DNA of 64,000 bases from Luteibacter yeojuensis (GTDB taxonomy: Bacteria > Pseudomonadota > Gammaproteobacteria > Xanthomonadales > Rhodanobacteraceae). The position numbers and the translations under genes are program-made. The DNA lies in NCBI RefSeq assembly GCF_000964085.1, contig NZ_JZRB01000011.1:1-64000 (forward strand). Reading direction: 5' to 3'. The notes under the pieces are model-generated. The model ran no database searches, was not told the DNA's origin, and saw only the letters and a program-made list of their open reading frames with translations. Every line of letters starts with the position of its first letter. Within the stretch, counting starts at the first letter, position 1. Positions 13,673 to 22,001 of this stretch are shown piece after piece.

Positions 13673-14781
13673 CCGCCGCGTTCGATGCCGCCGCGCTCGC
13701 CAACCGGGCGACGTCGGCCCTGCGTGCCTACGATCCCGGCCACGATCTCCCCGCGCTGCGCATCCGCTTCGGCGCCGTGCTCTCCGAGCTGGGTTCCAAC
13801 GAGAACCCCCTGGGCCCGAGCCCGCACGCCACGCGTGCGGCCACCCGCGTGCTGGAGGATATCTGGCGCTACCCCGATCCGGTCGGTGCGTCGCTGAAGC
13901 AGCGCCTCTCCGGTGAGCTCGGCATCGCCACGCGCAGCATCACGCTGGGCAACGGCTCGCACGAACTGCTGATGCTGCTCGCGCAGTGCTTCGCCGATGC
14001 GGAACACCCGGTGGTGCATTCGCAGTACGGTTTCGCGGTATTCCCGATCGCGGCGGCCGCCGCGGGCGCACCCGCCGTCGCCGTGCCGGCGTTGCCCGCC
14101 GACCACGCCACCGCGCCCTATGGGCACGACCTGGAGGCCATCGCCGCCGCGATCACGCCCGCCACGCGCCTGGTCTACCTCGCCAACCCGAACAACCCGA
14201 CCGGCACGTGGTTCACCGATGCCGAACTCGAGCAGTTCCTCGCGAAGGTGCCGGCCGAGACGCTGGTGGTGGTCGACGAGGCTTACCACGAGTACGTCGA
14301 CGCGGCCGGCCTCAGCACCGCGCTGCACCTGCTGGGGCGTTTCCCCAACCTCATCGTGACGCGCACGTTCTCGAAGGCCTACGGCCTCGCGGGCCTGCGC
14401 ATCGGCTACATGCTCAGCCACCCCACGGTGGCGGCCGTGGCCGAGCGGCTGCGCGAGTCGTTCAACGTCAACGGCGTGGCGCTGGCCGCCGCCGAGGCGG
14501 CACTGGGCGACCACGAGCACCGTGCACGCGTCCGCGACACCAACCGCCGCGACCGCGCGTGGCTGGCCGACGAGCTCACCGCCCGCGGCCTGCGCGTGCT
14601 GCCGTCGCAAACCAACTTCCTGCTCGTCGACCTGGGCCAGGATGCCGCCGCGTTCGAGGCCTACCTCTTCGAACAGGGCGTCATCGTCCGGCCCATGGGC
14701 GGCTACGGCCTGCCGCACACCGTGCGCGTCAGCGTCGGCAGCCGTGGCGAACTGAAACGTTTCCTGGAGAACCTGCCATGA
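13669..14781 (+). CDS. hisC: Histidinol-phosphate / aromatic aminotransferase
   Basis: A class I/II fold-type I PLP aminotransferase, 370 residues. HisC motifs are ELGSNENPLGPSP, NPNNPTGTW and the PLP-lysine sequence TFSKAYGLAGLRIGY. Within an aromatic cluster this HisC2-type enzyme often makes phenylalanine or tyrosine from the corresponding keto acid as well as, or instead of, histidinol phosphate. Substrate choice cannot be read from sequence alone. It is coupled at both ends by ATGA overlaps with pheA and aroA. No tyrA is present in the cluster. Confidence 0.92.
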   Translation: MTAAFDAAALANRATSALRAYDPGHDLPALRIRFGAVLSELGSNENPLGPSPHATRAATRVLEDIWRYPDPVGASLKQRLSGELGIATRSITLGNGSHELLMLLAQCFADAEHPVVHSQYGFAVFPIAAAAAGAPAVAVPALPADHATAPYGHDLEAIAAAITPATRLVYLANPNNPTGTWFTDAELEQFLAKVPAETLVVVDEAYHEYVDAAGLSTALHLLGRFPNLIVTRTFSKAYGLAGLRIGYMLSHPTVAAVAERLRESFNVNGVALAAAEAALGDHEHRARVRDTNRRDRAWLADELTARGLRVLPSQTNFLLVDLGQDAAAFEAYLFEQGVIVRPMGGYGLPHTVRVSVGSRGELKRFLENLP

Positions 14782-16091
14782 CCCGCCTGGATTGGGTAAG
14801 CCGCGCGGGAGGTCCCGTGCGCGGCGACATCGCCGTGCCTGGCGACAAATCCGTGTCGCACCGCGCGCTGATGTTCGGCGCCATCGCCGAAGGCACCACG
14901 CACATCCGCGGCTTCCTCGAAGGCGAGGACACCCGCGCCACCGCCGCCATCCTCGGCAAGCTCGGCGTCCGCTTCGACACGCCCGCACCGGGCGAGCGCG
15001 TGGTGCACGGCGTGGGCCTGCACGGCCTGCGCGGTACCACGGAGCCCCTCGATTGTGGCAACGCCGGCACCGGCATGCGCCTGCTTGCCGGCTTGCTGGC
15101 GGGGCAGGGCTTCGATGCCACGCTGGTGGGCGATGCGTCGCTGTCGGGCCGGCCCATGCGCCGCGTCACCGACCCGCTCGGCCAGATGGGCGCCCAGATC
15201 GACACCCACGACGGCAAGCCGCCGCTGCGCATCCATGGCGGCCGCCCGCTCAAGGGCATCACGTACCACTCCCCGGTGGCCAGCGCGCAGATCAAGTCCG
15301 CGCTGCTGCTGGCGGGGTTGTACGCCGAGGGCACGACGGAAGTGATCGAGCCGCACCCGACGCGCGACTACACCGAGAGCATGCTGAAGGCCTTTGGCTG
15401 GCCCATCGAGTATTCGCCAGGCAAGGCGAAAGTGCAGGGCGGCCACGCGCTGCGCGCCGTCGACGTGGACGTGCCGGCGGATTTCTCGTCAGCCGCGTTC
15501 TTCATCGTCGCCGCGTGCGTCGTGCCGGGTTCCGCGCTGCGCCTGAAGGGCGTGGGCCTCAACCCGCGCCGCACCGGCCTGCTGGCCGCGCTGGAGCTGA
15601 TGGGCGCCGATATCGCGGTGGAAAACGAACGCCATAGCGGCGGCGAAGCCATCGCCGACCTCGTGGTACGCCACCGCCCGCTGCACGGCGTGGCGCTGCC
15701 GCTCGACATCGTCCCCGACATGATCGACGAGTTCCCCGCGCTGTTCGTGGCCGCGGCATGCGCCGAGGGCATGACGACCATCCGCGGCGCCGCCGAGCTG
15801 CGGGTGAAGGAATCCGACCGCATCGCCACCATGGCCAACGGCCTGAAGGCCTGCGGCGTGATGATCGACGAGCTGCCCGATGGCGCGATGATCCGTGGCG
15901 GCCCCATCGGCGGCGGCAGCGTCGACAGCCACGGCGATCACCGCATCGCGATGAGCTTCGCCATCGCCGGGCTGGTGGCCACGGCGCCGATCACGATCGG
16001 CGATTGCGCGAACGTGGCCACGTCGTTTCCGGGGTTTGTTGAGCTTGCGAATGGGGTGGGTTTCAATTTGGGGCCTGCTCTTCCCCCATAA
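14778..16091 (+). CDS. aroA: 3-phosphoshikimate 1-carboxyvinyltransferase (EPSP synthase)
   Basis: Condenses shikimate 3-phosphate with phosphoenolpyruvate in the shikimate pathway. 437 residues in the two-domain inside-out alpha/beta barrel. Family signatures: [54 protein letters not shown] and [12 protein letters not shown]. The GNAGT form is typical of class I/II bacterial enzymes. Its ATG overlaps the hisC stop. Unlike many gammaproteobacteria, cmk and rpsA do not follow; kdsB does. Confidence 0.97.
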   Translation: MTRLDWVSRAGGPVRGDIAVPGDKSVSHRALMFGAIAEGTTHIRGFLEGEDTRATAAILGKLGVRFDTPAPGERVVHGVGLHGLRGTTEPLDCGNAGTGMRLLAGLLAGQGFDATLVGDASLSGRPMRRVTDPLGQMGAQIDTHDGKPPLRIHGGRPLKGITYHSPVASAQIKSALLLAGLYAEGTTEVIEPHPTRDYTESMLKAFGWPIEYSPGKAKVQGGHALRAVDVDVPADFSSAAFFIVAACVVPGSALRLKGVGLNPRRTGLLAALELMGADIAVENERHSGGEAIADLVVRHRPLHGVALPLDIVPDMIDEFPALFVAAACAEGMTTIRGAAELRVKESDRIATMANGLKACGVMIDELPDGAMIRGGPIGGGSVDSHGDHRIAMSFAIAGLVATAPITIGDCANVATSFPGFVELANGVGFNLGPALPP

Positions 16092-16123
16092 TGTGCCCCC
16101 GACCCGGCCCCGGACCGCACAGC

Positions 16124-16915
16124 ATGGCCCCCAAGACTCCCCCCTACGTCGTCGTCGTCCCCGCCCGATACGCCTCCACGCGCCTGCCGGGCAAGCCGCT
16201 GCTACCGATCGGGGGCGTGTCGATGATCCGCCGCGTGGCCATGCGCGCCGCCAGCGCCGGCGCGGCGCAGGTGGTGGTGGCGACCGATGACGCCCGCGTC
16301 GCCGCGGAAATGCACGGCTGCCAGGGCGATATCCTTGTCTGCATGACGAGCCCCGACCACGCGTCGGGCACCGATCGTATCGCGGAGGTGGCCAGCCACT
16401 ACGGCTGGCCCGAGGCCACCGTGGTCGTGAACCTGCAGGGCGACGAACCGTTCGCCCCGGCGGCGGGCATCCGTGCCGTGGTCGATACCCTGGCGGGCGA
16501 CGACGCCCCCATGGCCACCCTGGCCACGCCCATCGCTGACGCCGAGGAATTCTTCAACCCGAACGTGGTGAAGGTGGTGCGCGGCGGCAACGGCCGGGCC
16601 CTGTATTTCACCCGTGCCCCGGCGCCGTGGGCGCGTGACGCGCTGGCAAAGGATCGCCACGTGCTGCCGCCGGGCGTGCCGTTCCTGCGCCACATCGGCA
16701 TTTACGCGTACCGCGCCGGCTTCCTGCGCCGGCTGGCCGCGCTGCCGCGCACGCCGCTGGAGCAGGCCGAGTCGCTGGAACAGCTGCGCGCGCTGGAGCA
16801 TGGCCACGCCATCTCGGTGAACCTCACCCCCGAGCCGTTCCCGGCGGGCATCGATACCCCGGACGACCTGGCCCGCGCCGAGCGCTGGCTGCAGGGGCAG
16901 GGCGGCGCTGTGTAG
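16124..16915 (+). CDS. kdsB: 3-deoxy-manno-octulosonate cytidylyltransferase
   Basis: Activates KDO with CTP for lipopolysaccharide core synthesis. 263 residues. Motifs are [22 protein letters not shown] (split here: [14 protein letters not shown] binds CTP), [13 protein letters not shown] and [12 protein letters not shown]. The ATG at 16124 is preferred over one at 16091 because the extra residues are low-complexity and family members start right before this motif. It lies 32 bp after aroA, probably in the same transcript. Confidence 0.96.
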   Translation: MAPKTPPYVVVVPARYASTRLPGKPLLPIGGVSMIRRVAMRAASAGAAQVVVATDDARVAAEMHGCQGDILVCMTSPDHASGTDRIAEVASHYGWPEATVVVNLQGDEPFAPAAGIRAVVDTLAGDDAPMATLATPIADAEEFFNPNVVKVVRGGNGRALYFTRAPAPWARDALAKDRHVLPPGVPFLRHIGIYAYRAGFLRRLAALPRTPLEQAESLEQLRALEHGHAISVNLTPEPFPAGIDTPDDLARAERWLQGQGGAV

Positions 16916-16929
16916 CCTCTCCCGGCGTG

Positions 16930-16986
16930 CCTGTGGGAGCCAGCATGCCAGGCATGCCTGTGGGAGCCAGCTTGCTGGCGATGCTT
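16930..16986. repeat. Variant REP repeats (two direct copies)
   Basis: Two tandem units beginning CTGTGGGAGCCAGC and ending in small palindromes (GCATGCCAGGCATGC; AGCTTGCTGGC). The first half matches the REP family, but the palindromic core differs from the GCGCGC form. Confidence 0.7.
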
Positions 16987-17013
16987 GTCCCTGCCTTGGC
17001 ATGAGGCCATGCT

Positions 17014-17031
17014 TGTAGGGTTTATCTGACA
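17014..17031 (+). promoter_or_regulatory. GacA-box-like palindrome upstream of the candidate sRNA
   Basis: TGTAGG-N6-CTGACA, 10 of 12 specified bases identical to the Pseudomonas GacA upstream activating sequence TGTAAG-N6-CTTACA. It sits about 80-90 bp before the inferred RNA start. Binding is an inference. Confidence 0.4.
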
Positions 17032-17110
17032 CGCGCCGTCGAGCGGCGCCGACACGTTTTGCCGGGCTTCGCCGGGCGCGCCCGCAGGCCCGGATCCGTA
17101 ACCTATCCCT

Positions 17111-17194
17111 GTCGCCGGTAGCACCAAGGACGGAAGGCGACGAACCCCCAAGGAAGGTCGGCGCCGGCATGTCCCCATCATGCCGGCGCTTTTT
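17111..17194 (+). ncRNA. Candidate GGA-rich small RNA (Rsm/Csr-like)
   Basis: An approximately 84-base region without a reading frame, ending in a strong intrinsic terminator. A hairpin with a 6-bp stem (GTCGCC 17111-17116, GGCGAC 17136-17141) exposes AAGGACGGAA in its loop. A single-stranded stretch then carries CAAGGAAGG before the terminator stem. Loop-exposed GGA triplets are the hallmark of CsrA/RsmA-titrating RNAs. A TAACCT -10-like hexamer (17099-17104) suggests the 5' end, which is not certain to within 20 bases. It could alternatively be a uvrC leader, but the terminator would then block uvrC. Confidence 0.5.
17161..17194 (+). terminator. Strong intrinsic terminator upstream of uvrC
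   Basis: An 11-bp perfect stem (17161-17171 with 17179-17189, loop TCCCCAT) followed by five T. It lies 245 bp after kdsB and just before uvrC, so it most likely ends a separate short transcript. Confidence 0.9.
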
Positions 17195-17230
17195 CATTCA
17201 CGGTTGGCGTTCAGCGGCTAAAATGCCGGC

Positions 17231-19054
17231 ATGGAGCCATCTGAGTCGCACCCGTTCGACGGCAAGGCCTTCGTCCGCCACCTCACCACGTCCGCCGGCG
17301 TCTACCGCTACTTCGACGCGGACGACGAGCTGCTGTACGTCGGCAAGGCCGCGAACCTCAAGAAGCGCGTCGGCAACTATTTCCTCAAGCCCCCCATGGA
17401 TCCGCGCATCGCCTCCATGGTGTCGCAGATCGCCCGCGCCGAGGTCACGCTCACCCGCACCGCGGGCGAGGCGCTGCTGCTCGAGTCGCAGCTCATCAAG
17501 TCGCTCAAGCCGCGCTACAACATCGTCCTGCGCGACGACAAGAGCTACCCCTACATTTATCTGTCCGGCGGCGAGGACTACCCGCGGCTCGCGTTCCACC
17601 GCGGTGCTAAGAGCGGGGCGGGGCGTTACTTCGGGCCGTACCCCAGCACGTTCGCTGTGCGCGAGAGCCTTGGGCTCATGCAGAAGCTGTTCAAGGTGCG
17701 CCAGTGCGAGGACAGCTATTTCAGGAACCGCTCGCGGCCCTGCCTGCAGCACCAGATCGGCCGGTGCAGTGCGCCGTGTGTCCAGCTCATCAGCGTCGAC
17801 GATTACAAGAACGACGTGCGCCACGCCGAGATGTTCCTCGAGGGCCGTAGCAGCGCCGTGATCGACGAACTGGCCAAGGCCATGGAGCAGGCCAGCGCCT
17901 CGCTCCATTTCGAGCGCGCGGCCAGCCTGCGCGACCAGGTCGCCGCCCTGCGCAAGCTGCAGGCCCAGCACTTCGTCCAGGGCGCCAGCGCCGACATGGA
18001 TGTCATCGCCTGCTGCATGGACGGCGGCATGGCCTGCGTCAGCGTGCTGTTCTTCCGCAACGGCGTGAGCCTGGGCTCGCGCGATTTCTTCCCGCGCCTG
18101 GGCACCGATGCCGCAGTGGGTGATGTGCTCTCGCAGTTCATCGCGCAGTACTACCTCGAGCGCCAGGTGCCGCGCGAGCTGGTGCTGAGCGACCCGGTGG
18201 AGGACATGGAGGTGCTCGCCGACGTGCTGTCCCAGCACGCGGGTTACACGGTGCAGCTGAAGCCCAGCGTCCGTGGCGACCGGGCCCGGTTCCTCGAGAT
18301 GGCACAGCGCAACGCCAGCGCGGCGCTGACCTCGCGCCTCGCCAGCCGGCATACCCTGCTAGCCCGCTTCGACGACCTGCAGAAGGTGCTGGCGCTGGAC
18401 GAACCGCCGCGTCGCCTTGAGTGCTTCGACATCAGCCACACCCGCGGCGAGGCCACGGTGGCCTCCTGCGTCGTCTTTGGCCCGGAGGGCCCGGAGAAGT
18501 CGCACTACCGCCGCTTCAACATCACCGGCATCACCCCGGGCGACGACTACGCGGCCATGCACCAGGCGCTGACCCGTCGTTTCAGGAAGGTGGTGGAGGG
18601 CGGGGCGCGCCCTGACATCCTCCTCATCGACGGTGGCACCGGCCAGGTGGCCCAGGCCATGGACGTGCTGCGCGAGCTGGGCGTCGAGGGCATCCGCGTG
18701 GTGGGCGTGGCGAAGGGCCCCGGGCGCCGTGCGGGCGAAGAGACCCTCGTGCTGGCCGATAGCGGCGAGACCCTGCACCCCGGCACCTCATCTCCCGCGT
18801 TGCACCTCGTGGCGGCCGTGCGTGACGAAGCGCATCGTTTCGCCATCAGCGGCCACCGGCGCAAGCGCGAAGCCGCCCGCGAGCGCAGTACGCTCGAGGA
18901 CGTGGCCGGCGTGGGCGCACGGCGCCGCGCGGCCTTGCTCAAGGCCTTCGGTGGCCTGGCCGGTGTCGAGGCCGCAGGCGTCGAGGAACTCATGAGCGTC
19001 AAGGGTATTGATCGCGGGCTCGCCGAACGCATCTATGCCATGCTGCACCCCTGA
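17231..19054 (+). CDS. uvrC: UvrABC system protein C
   Basis: The dual-incision nuclease of nucleotide excision repair, 607 residues. Domain order: GIY-YIG nuclease (about 20-100, GVYRYFDADDELLYVGKAANL), a cysteine-containing region, UVR domain that binds UvrB (about 200-235), RNase H-like nuclease (about 380-540, ECFDISHTRGEATVASCVVF, IDGGTGQV) and C-terminal helix-hairpin-helix repeats (VAGVGARRRAALLKAFGGLA, VKGIDRGLAERIY). It is followed 16 bp later by pgsA, the classical pair. In E. coli uvrY precedes uvrC; here the uvrY/gacA-type gene is 16 kb away. Confidence 0.98.
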   Translation: MEPSESHPFDGKAFVRHLTTSAGVYRYFDADDELLYVGKAANLKKRVGNYFLKPPMDPRIASMVSQIARAEVTLTRTAGEALLLESQLIKSLKPRYNIVLRDDKSYPYIYLSGGEDYPRLAFHRGAKSGAGRYFGPYPSTFAVRESLGLMQKLFKVRQCEDSYFRNRSRPCLQHQIGRCSAPCVQLISVDDYKNDVRHAEMFLEGRSSAVIDELAKAMEQASASLHFERAASLRDQVAALRKLQAQHFVQGASADMDVIACCMDGGMACVSVLFFRNGVSLGSRDFFPRLGTDAAVGDVLSQFIAQYYLERQVPRELVLSDPVEDMEVLADVLSQHAGYTVQLKPSVRGDRARFLEMAQRNASAALTSRLASRHTLLARFDDLQKVLALDEPPRRLECFDISHTRGEATVASCVVFGPEGPEKSHYRRFNITGITPGDDYAAMHQALTRRFRKVVEGGARPDILLIDGGTGQVAQAMDVLRELGVEGIRVVGVAKGPGRRAGEETLVLADSGETLHPGTSSPALHLVAAVRDEAHRFAISGHRRKREAARERSTLEDVAGVGARRRAALLKAFGGLAGVEAAGVEELMSVKGIDRGLAERIYAMLHP

Positions 19055-19070
19055 TTGAACGGCTGAATCC

Positions 19071-19655
19071 ATGCGCATCAACCTGCCCACCTGGCTCACC
19101 CTTTTCCGCGTGCTGTTACTGCCGGTGATGGTGGTCGTCTTCTACCTGCCGTTCCGCGGCGCCAACCTCGCCGCCGCCGTGGTGTTCGTGCTCGCCGCGT
19201 TCACCGACTGGCTCGATGGCTACCTGGCCCGCCGCCTGGACATGACCTCGGCTTTCGGCGCCTTCCTCGACCCGGTGGCCGACAAGCTCATGGTGGCCAT
19301 CACCCTGTTCCTGCTGGTGCAGTCCGCGCCCGAGGGCTGGCCGGGCATCCTGCTGGCCATCACGGCGGCGGTCATCGTGGGGCGCGAGATCAGCGTCTCG
19401 GCGCTGCGTGAGTGGATGGCCGAGATAGGCGAGCGCTCAAAGGTGAAAGTGGCCTTCCTGGGCAAGCTGAAAACCATGATGCAAATGGTGGCCCTGGTGG
19501 TGCTCCTGCTCCAGCACGATGCCGAAACCCTGCGCCTGTACCACATCGGCGAGGCCCTGCTAGTTATCGCGGGCATCCTCACCATCTGGTCGGGCCTGGA
19601 CTACCTCCGCGCCGCATGGCCCGCGCTGCGGGGCGATCCGCGCGACGTGAAATAA
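19071..19655 (+). CDS. pgsA: CDP-diacylglycerol-glycerol-3-phosphate 3-phosphatidyltransferase
   Basis: Makes phosphatidylglycerophosphate, the committed step to acidic phospholipids, in the inner membrane. 194 residues with about five to six hydrophobic helices and the complete CDP-alcohol phosphotransferase motif D-G-x2-A-R-x8-G-x3-D-x3-D (DWLDGYLARRLDM, then GAFLDPVADK). Follows uvrC closely and ends 5 bp before the promoter of the tRNA cluster. Confidence 0.97.
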   Translation: MRINLPTWLTLFRVLLLPVMVVVFYLPFRGANLAAAVVFVLAAFTDWLDGYLARRLDMTSAFGAFLDPVADKLMVAITLFLLVQSAPEGWPGILLAITAAVIVGREISVSALREWMAEIGERSKVKVAFLGKLKTMMQMVALVVLLLQHDAETLRLYHIGEALLVIAGILTIWSGLDYLRAAWPALRGDPRDVK

Positions 19656-19659
19656 TTAG

Positions 19660-19687
19660 TTGACACCATCGCCCGTTTCCATAAAAT
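19660..19687 (+). promoter_or_regulatory. Sigma-70 promoter of the tRNA-Gly gene
   Basis: A perfect TTGACA (-35) and TAAAAT (-10) separated by 16 bp, ending 14 bp before the tRNA 5' end. Confidence 0.85.
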
Positions 19688-19701
19688 GACGGGACTACGA
19701 C

Positions 19702-19777
<76 letters not shown>

Positions 19778-19790
19778 GGATTTCGCAAAG

Positions 19791-19817
19791 CCTCGGGTAA
19801 CCGAGGTTTTGTTTTTT
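19791..19817 (+). terminator. Terminator-like hairpin after tRNA-Gly
   Basis: CCTCGG/CCGAGG stem with GTAA loop followed by TTTTGTTTTTT. It would separate tRNA-Gly from the next tRNA or act as a partial terminator. Confidence 0.8.
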
Positions 19818-19854
19818 AAGCGCCATGCGGCTAATCTCCGCGTGCGCAAGCGAT

Positions 19855-19928
19855 GGCCGGGTGGCAGAGTGGTCATGCAGCGGACTGCAAATCCGCGTAC
19901 GCCGGTTCGATTCCGACCTCGGCCTCCA
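19855..19928 (+). tRNA. tRNA-Cys (GCA)
   Basis: 74 nt including CCA, anticodon GCA in loop CTGCAAA. The acceptor stem GGCCGGG pairs with CTCGGCC. The T-stem (GCCGG/CCGAC) has one C-A mismatch. Confidence 0.96.
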
Positions 19929-19938
19929 TCGCATTCCC

Positions 19939-19971
19939 AAGGCGCATCCGCTCACGCGGTGCGCCTTTTTT
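19939..19971 (+). terminator. Terminator-like hairpin after tRNA-Cys
   Basis: AAGGCGC/GCGCCTT outer stem plus CCGC/GCGG inner stem with TCAC loop, followed by a T-run. Located just before tRNA-Leu. Confidence 0.8.
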
Positions 19972-19978
19972 CTTTCCT

Positions 19979-20065
19979 GCCCGGATGGCGAAACCGGTAG
20001 ACGCAAGGGACTTAAAATCCCTCATCCGAAAGGGTATGTGGGTTCGAGTCCCACTCCGGGCACCA
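19979..20065 (+). tRNA. tRNA-Leu (UAA)
   Basis: 87 nt with CCA and the long variable arm of class II tRNAs (CATCCGAAAGGGTATG region). Anticodon TAA in the loop CTTAAAA. Start GCCCGGA pairs with TCCGGGC at the end. Confidence 0.97.
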
Positions 20066-20133
20066 ATTCATTCAACGGGTAACGCGAGCAATTCGTGGCG
20101 TACCATTCTTACCCTTGAAAATCACCGTAAAAA

Positions 20134-20285
20134 TCACTGCTTTTCGGTCGTCTTCACGAACGGCAGGTCGAAGTCGTAGACGTCCAGCATCTAAGGCGGC
20201 GCGCGTCGGCGACCAGGTCTTCGACGATCGCCGTATCGAGCAGGGGCGAGCAACGCAATGTGTCATCCCTTGACCAGCGGCTATC
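20134..20285 (-). pseudogene. Possible 3' remnant of an unidentified gene next to tRNA-Leu
   Basis: Read on the minus strand this stretch gives a protein-like C-terminus in two frames joined by a frameshift: LLDTAIVEDLVADARRL, then MLDVYDFDLPFVKTTEKQ and a stop at 20134. No intact start or upstream domain is present. I do not recognise the family. It lies directly downstream of a tRNA 3' end, a common integration site, so it may be debris of a former insertion. The rest of 20066-20337 shows no other feature apart from the hairpin at 20304-20331. Confidence 0.25.
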
Positions 20286-20303
20286 ACGGAGCGCGAGCGG
20301 TGT

Positions 20304-20331
20304 GAAACGAGCGCCGGTGTGGCCGGCGCTC
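20304..20331 (-). terminator. Hairpin terminator of the secreted-protein gene
   Basis: A 9-bp GAGCGCCGG/CCGGCGCTC stem (20309-20317, 20323-20331) lies 7 bp past the stop of the minus-strand gene and is followed by GTTTC, a weak T-tract. Confidence 0.6.
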
Positions 20332-20337
20332 CTGGAA

Positions 20338-20766
20338 TCACGGGAAGGTCGGGTTCCCCTGATTGTCGTAGCCGCTGCCGGGATACACCGGCCACCCCAT
20401 CCCGGGCAGCATGTCGGGCCCCTGCACGCCTTCGCAGTAGCCTTCTAGCTGCGAGCACATCGTGGGCAGGTTCACGCCAGGCGGGAATGTGGCTTGAACG
20501 ACGACTGTTCCCGGATAGAGACGTGAGGCGCCGCTCGGCTTGCCGTCTGGGCAGGACCACTGGAGCATGACGTGGTACGGCTGGTGCACATCGCCCATGT
20601 GGGCAATGTCGCTTGTGCAGTAGGTGACCTGCTGGCCCACCACGACACCGCTGGAATTAAAGTAGATCGCCGAGGAGGCGTTACGTACCGCGGCGCTCGC
20701 ATCGGCCGCGGCGACCGTTGCGATCAATGCAATGGAAGATGCAGCGAGAAACTTGTTCAGGAACAT
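20338..20766 (-). CDS. Secreted hypothetical protein
   Basis: 142 residues. Residues 1-26 form a typical Sec signal peptide (MFLNKFLAASSIALIATVAA, cleavage near ASA-A). The mature part has five cysteines (YCTS, WSCPDG, MCSQLEGYCEG region), suggesting disulfides, and a glycine/proline-rich tail. I do not recognise a named domain; the short opening resembles small secreted proteins common in this family of bacteria. A GAGGT ribosome-binding site supports the start. The upstream region carries a GacA-box-like palindrome about 90 bp from the ATG, so expression may be growth-phase controlled. Confidence 0.75.
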   Translation of the reverse strand: MFLNKFLAASSIALIATVAAADASAAVRNASSAIYFNSSGVVVGQQVTYCTSDIAHMGDVHQPYHVMLQWSCPDGKPSGASRLYPGTVVVQATFPPGVNLPTMCSQLEGYCEGVQGPDMLPGMGWPVYPGSGYDNQGNPTFP

Positions 20767-20853
20767 GGAAACCTCGCGTTAGACCGACATCATGCCGGCA
20801 ACGCATCCTCGGCTTAGCGACCGCCCATGTATGTAGGCGAATCGCCCGACCTA

Positions 20854-20871
20854 TGTAGGGTTTCACCTACA
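20854..20871 (-). promoter_or_regulatory. GacA-box-like palindrome
   Basis: A perfect inverted repeat TGTAGG-N6-CCTACA, differing from the Pseudomonas GacA box by one base per half-site. It is about 95 bp upstream of the secreted-protein gene at 20338-20766 and shares ten bases (TGTAGGGTTT) with the site at 17014. The remaining intergenic DNA to 21094 shows nothing else certain. Confidence 0.4.
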
Positions 20872-21094
20872 ACCTGTCATGGACATCTTCGAAGGTATTC
20901 AGCGAGCCGCGCGTGCTTCAGACCGACATCACACACGCCCGCGAAGCGGCCCGATGCCGCCCGATCGTAGGCGCGGAACCTGAAACTATTGACTTGAATG
21001 TCTTCAGATACAGCTCACATTGACACATCGCCTTTGGTGCGCAATCCTCCATATGGGTCTGAAAGCCAGCCAGTCTGGTCGGTAGGACCCACCC

Positions 21095-21120
21095 GGGACG
21101 CCTCTTAGGCGTCCCTTTTT
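21095..21120 (+). terminator. Orphan plus-strand terminator
   Basis: A 9-bp perfect stem GGGACGCCT/AGGCGTCCC (21095-21103, 21107-21115) followed by TTTTT. The neighbouring genes are both on the minus strand, so the transcript that it ends is unknown; a TTGACA hexamer lies at 21020-21025. Confidence 0.75.
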
Positions 21121-21122
21121 AT

Positions 21123-21884
21123 TTAGAGACGCACCAAGCCTTGCACGTCGCCACCGTCGGCGGCCGGGTCGAGGATGGGTGCCAGGCGCTTGAAGTATGC
21201 CTTTCCGCCGGTTTTCCTCATGTAGGCGTTGGGCGTCTCCTGTTGGAGCAGGAAGTAGGCCGCTACATCTGCCGCCTGGATCATCATTGAGTGCCTGCTA
21301 TCGCGGAAGACGGGATCTTCGATGATGTGGTGCGTGGGCCTGTTCTCCGACGCGCCTCCATGCGTGCATGGAACGTGATTCACGTGCCTCATTCGGCGCA
21401 CTAGCGAAACGAGGCGACCCGATTGATCCCCGTCGACAATGACCATGCCGCGCTCGTGTCGCGGCATGGCGCCAGAGAAACGTGCATTGGACAGCGTGCT
21501 GTCGAATCGTTGCAACAGGGCCTCCCATGCTTTCCGGTGCGGGTCGTAATGCATGGGCTTGTCCGATTTGTCGACGACAACGCCGGTGATCGAAATGCCC
21601 GGCAGCGCTGCGATGGTGTCCAAGAAATGACGCAGGATTGCGAGCCTGTCATTTCTTGGAATTCGGACGAGATCGCCAGGCTTGTTGATTAGCGGCGATG
21701 CGTGGATTTCCTCTCGGATCTTGAGGCCGAACCTATCCCTCATGTGGTATCTGTACGCGAGAATCCCGCTCATGGTTTCTCGCCAGCGAGCCTCGTGCAG
21801 CATCAGTCCAGTCAACGCAAAGACTGACGTCGGCGAATTGACAAGGCCAGGGTCTCCGCTTTCATCCACGTACATCATGTACAT
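21123..21884 (-). CDS. DUF3800 domain-containing protein
   Basis: 253 residues from the ATG at 21882-21884. It begins with the hallmark MYVDESGDPG, the first acidic motif of DUF3800, whose fold is RNase H-like; a GMVIVDGD strand and a late QAADVAAY motif supply further conserved acidic residues. Family members are sporadic, often on islands or phages, and their activity is not established. A TTG at 21908 in the same frame would add eight residues. No toxin, antitoxin or phage partner gene is adjacent, and codon use looks less GC-biased than in neighbours. Confidence 0.8.
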   Translation of the reverse strand: MYMMYVDESGDPGLVNSPTSVFALTGLMLHEARWRETMSGILAYRYHMRDRFGLKIREEIHASPLINKPGDLVRIPRNDRLAILRHFLDTIAALPGISITGVVVDKSDKPMHYDPHRKAWEALLQRFDSTLSNARFSGAMPRHERGMVIVDGDQSGRLVSLVRRMRHVNHVPCTHGGASENRPTHHIIEDPVFRDSRHSMMIQAADVAAYFLLQQETPNAYMRKTGGKAYFKRLAPILDPAADGGDVQGLVRL

Positions 21885-21984
21885 CGTCGCTCGTTCCAGA
21901 TCGCCCAAAGGGCGAGGCAGTCAACAAAGCGACATCGTGTTCTTTCAGCGAACGGCGGTATGCAGGCGAACGCCTCTGGTTTTC

Positions 21985-22001
21985 GTAGGGGAAATCCCTA
22001 C
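21985..22001. promoter_or_regulatory. GTAGGG/CCCTAC palindrome
   Basis: A 6-bp inverted repeat with a 5-base spacer, about 100 bp upstream of the DUF3800 start and overlapping the end of the PAP2 gene. Similar to the sites at 17014 and 20854 but with a different spacing (GTAGG-N7-CCTAC). Confidence 0.35.

Noticed and set aside
19979-20340. Active prophage or integrative element at tRNA-Leu
   Set aside because: No integrase, no repeat of the tRNA 3' end and no phage structural genes in the window.
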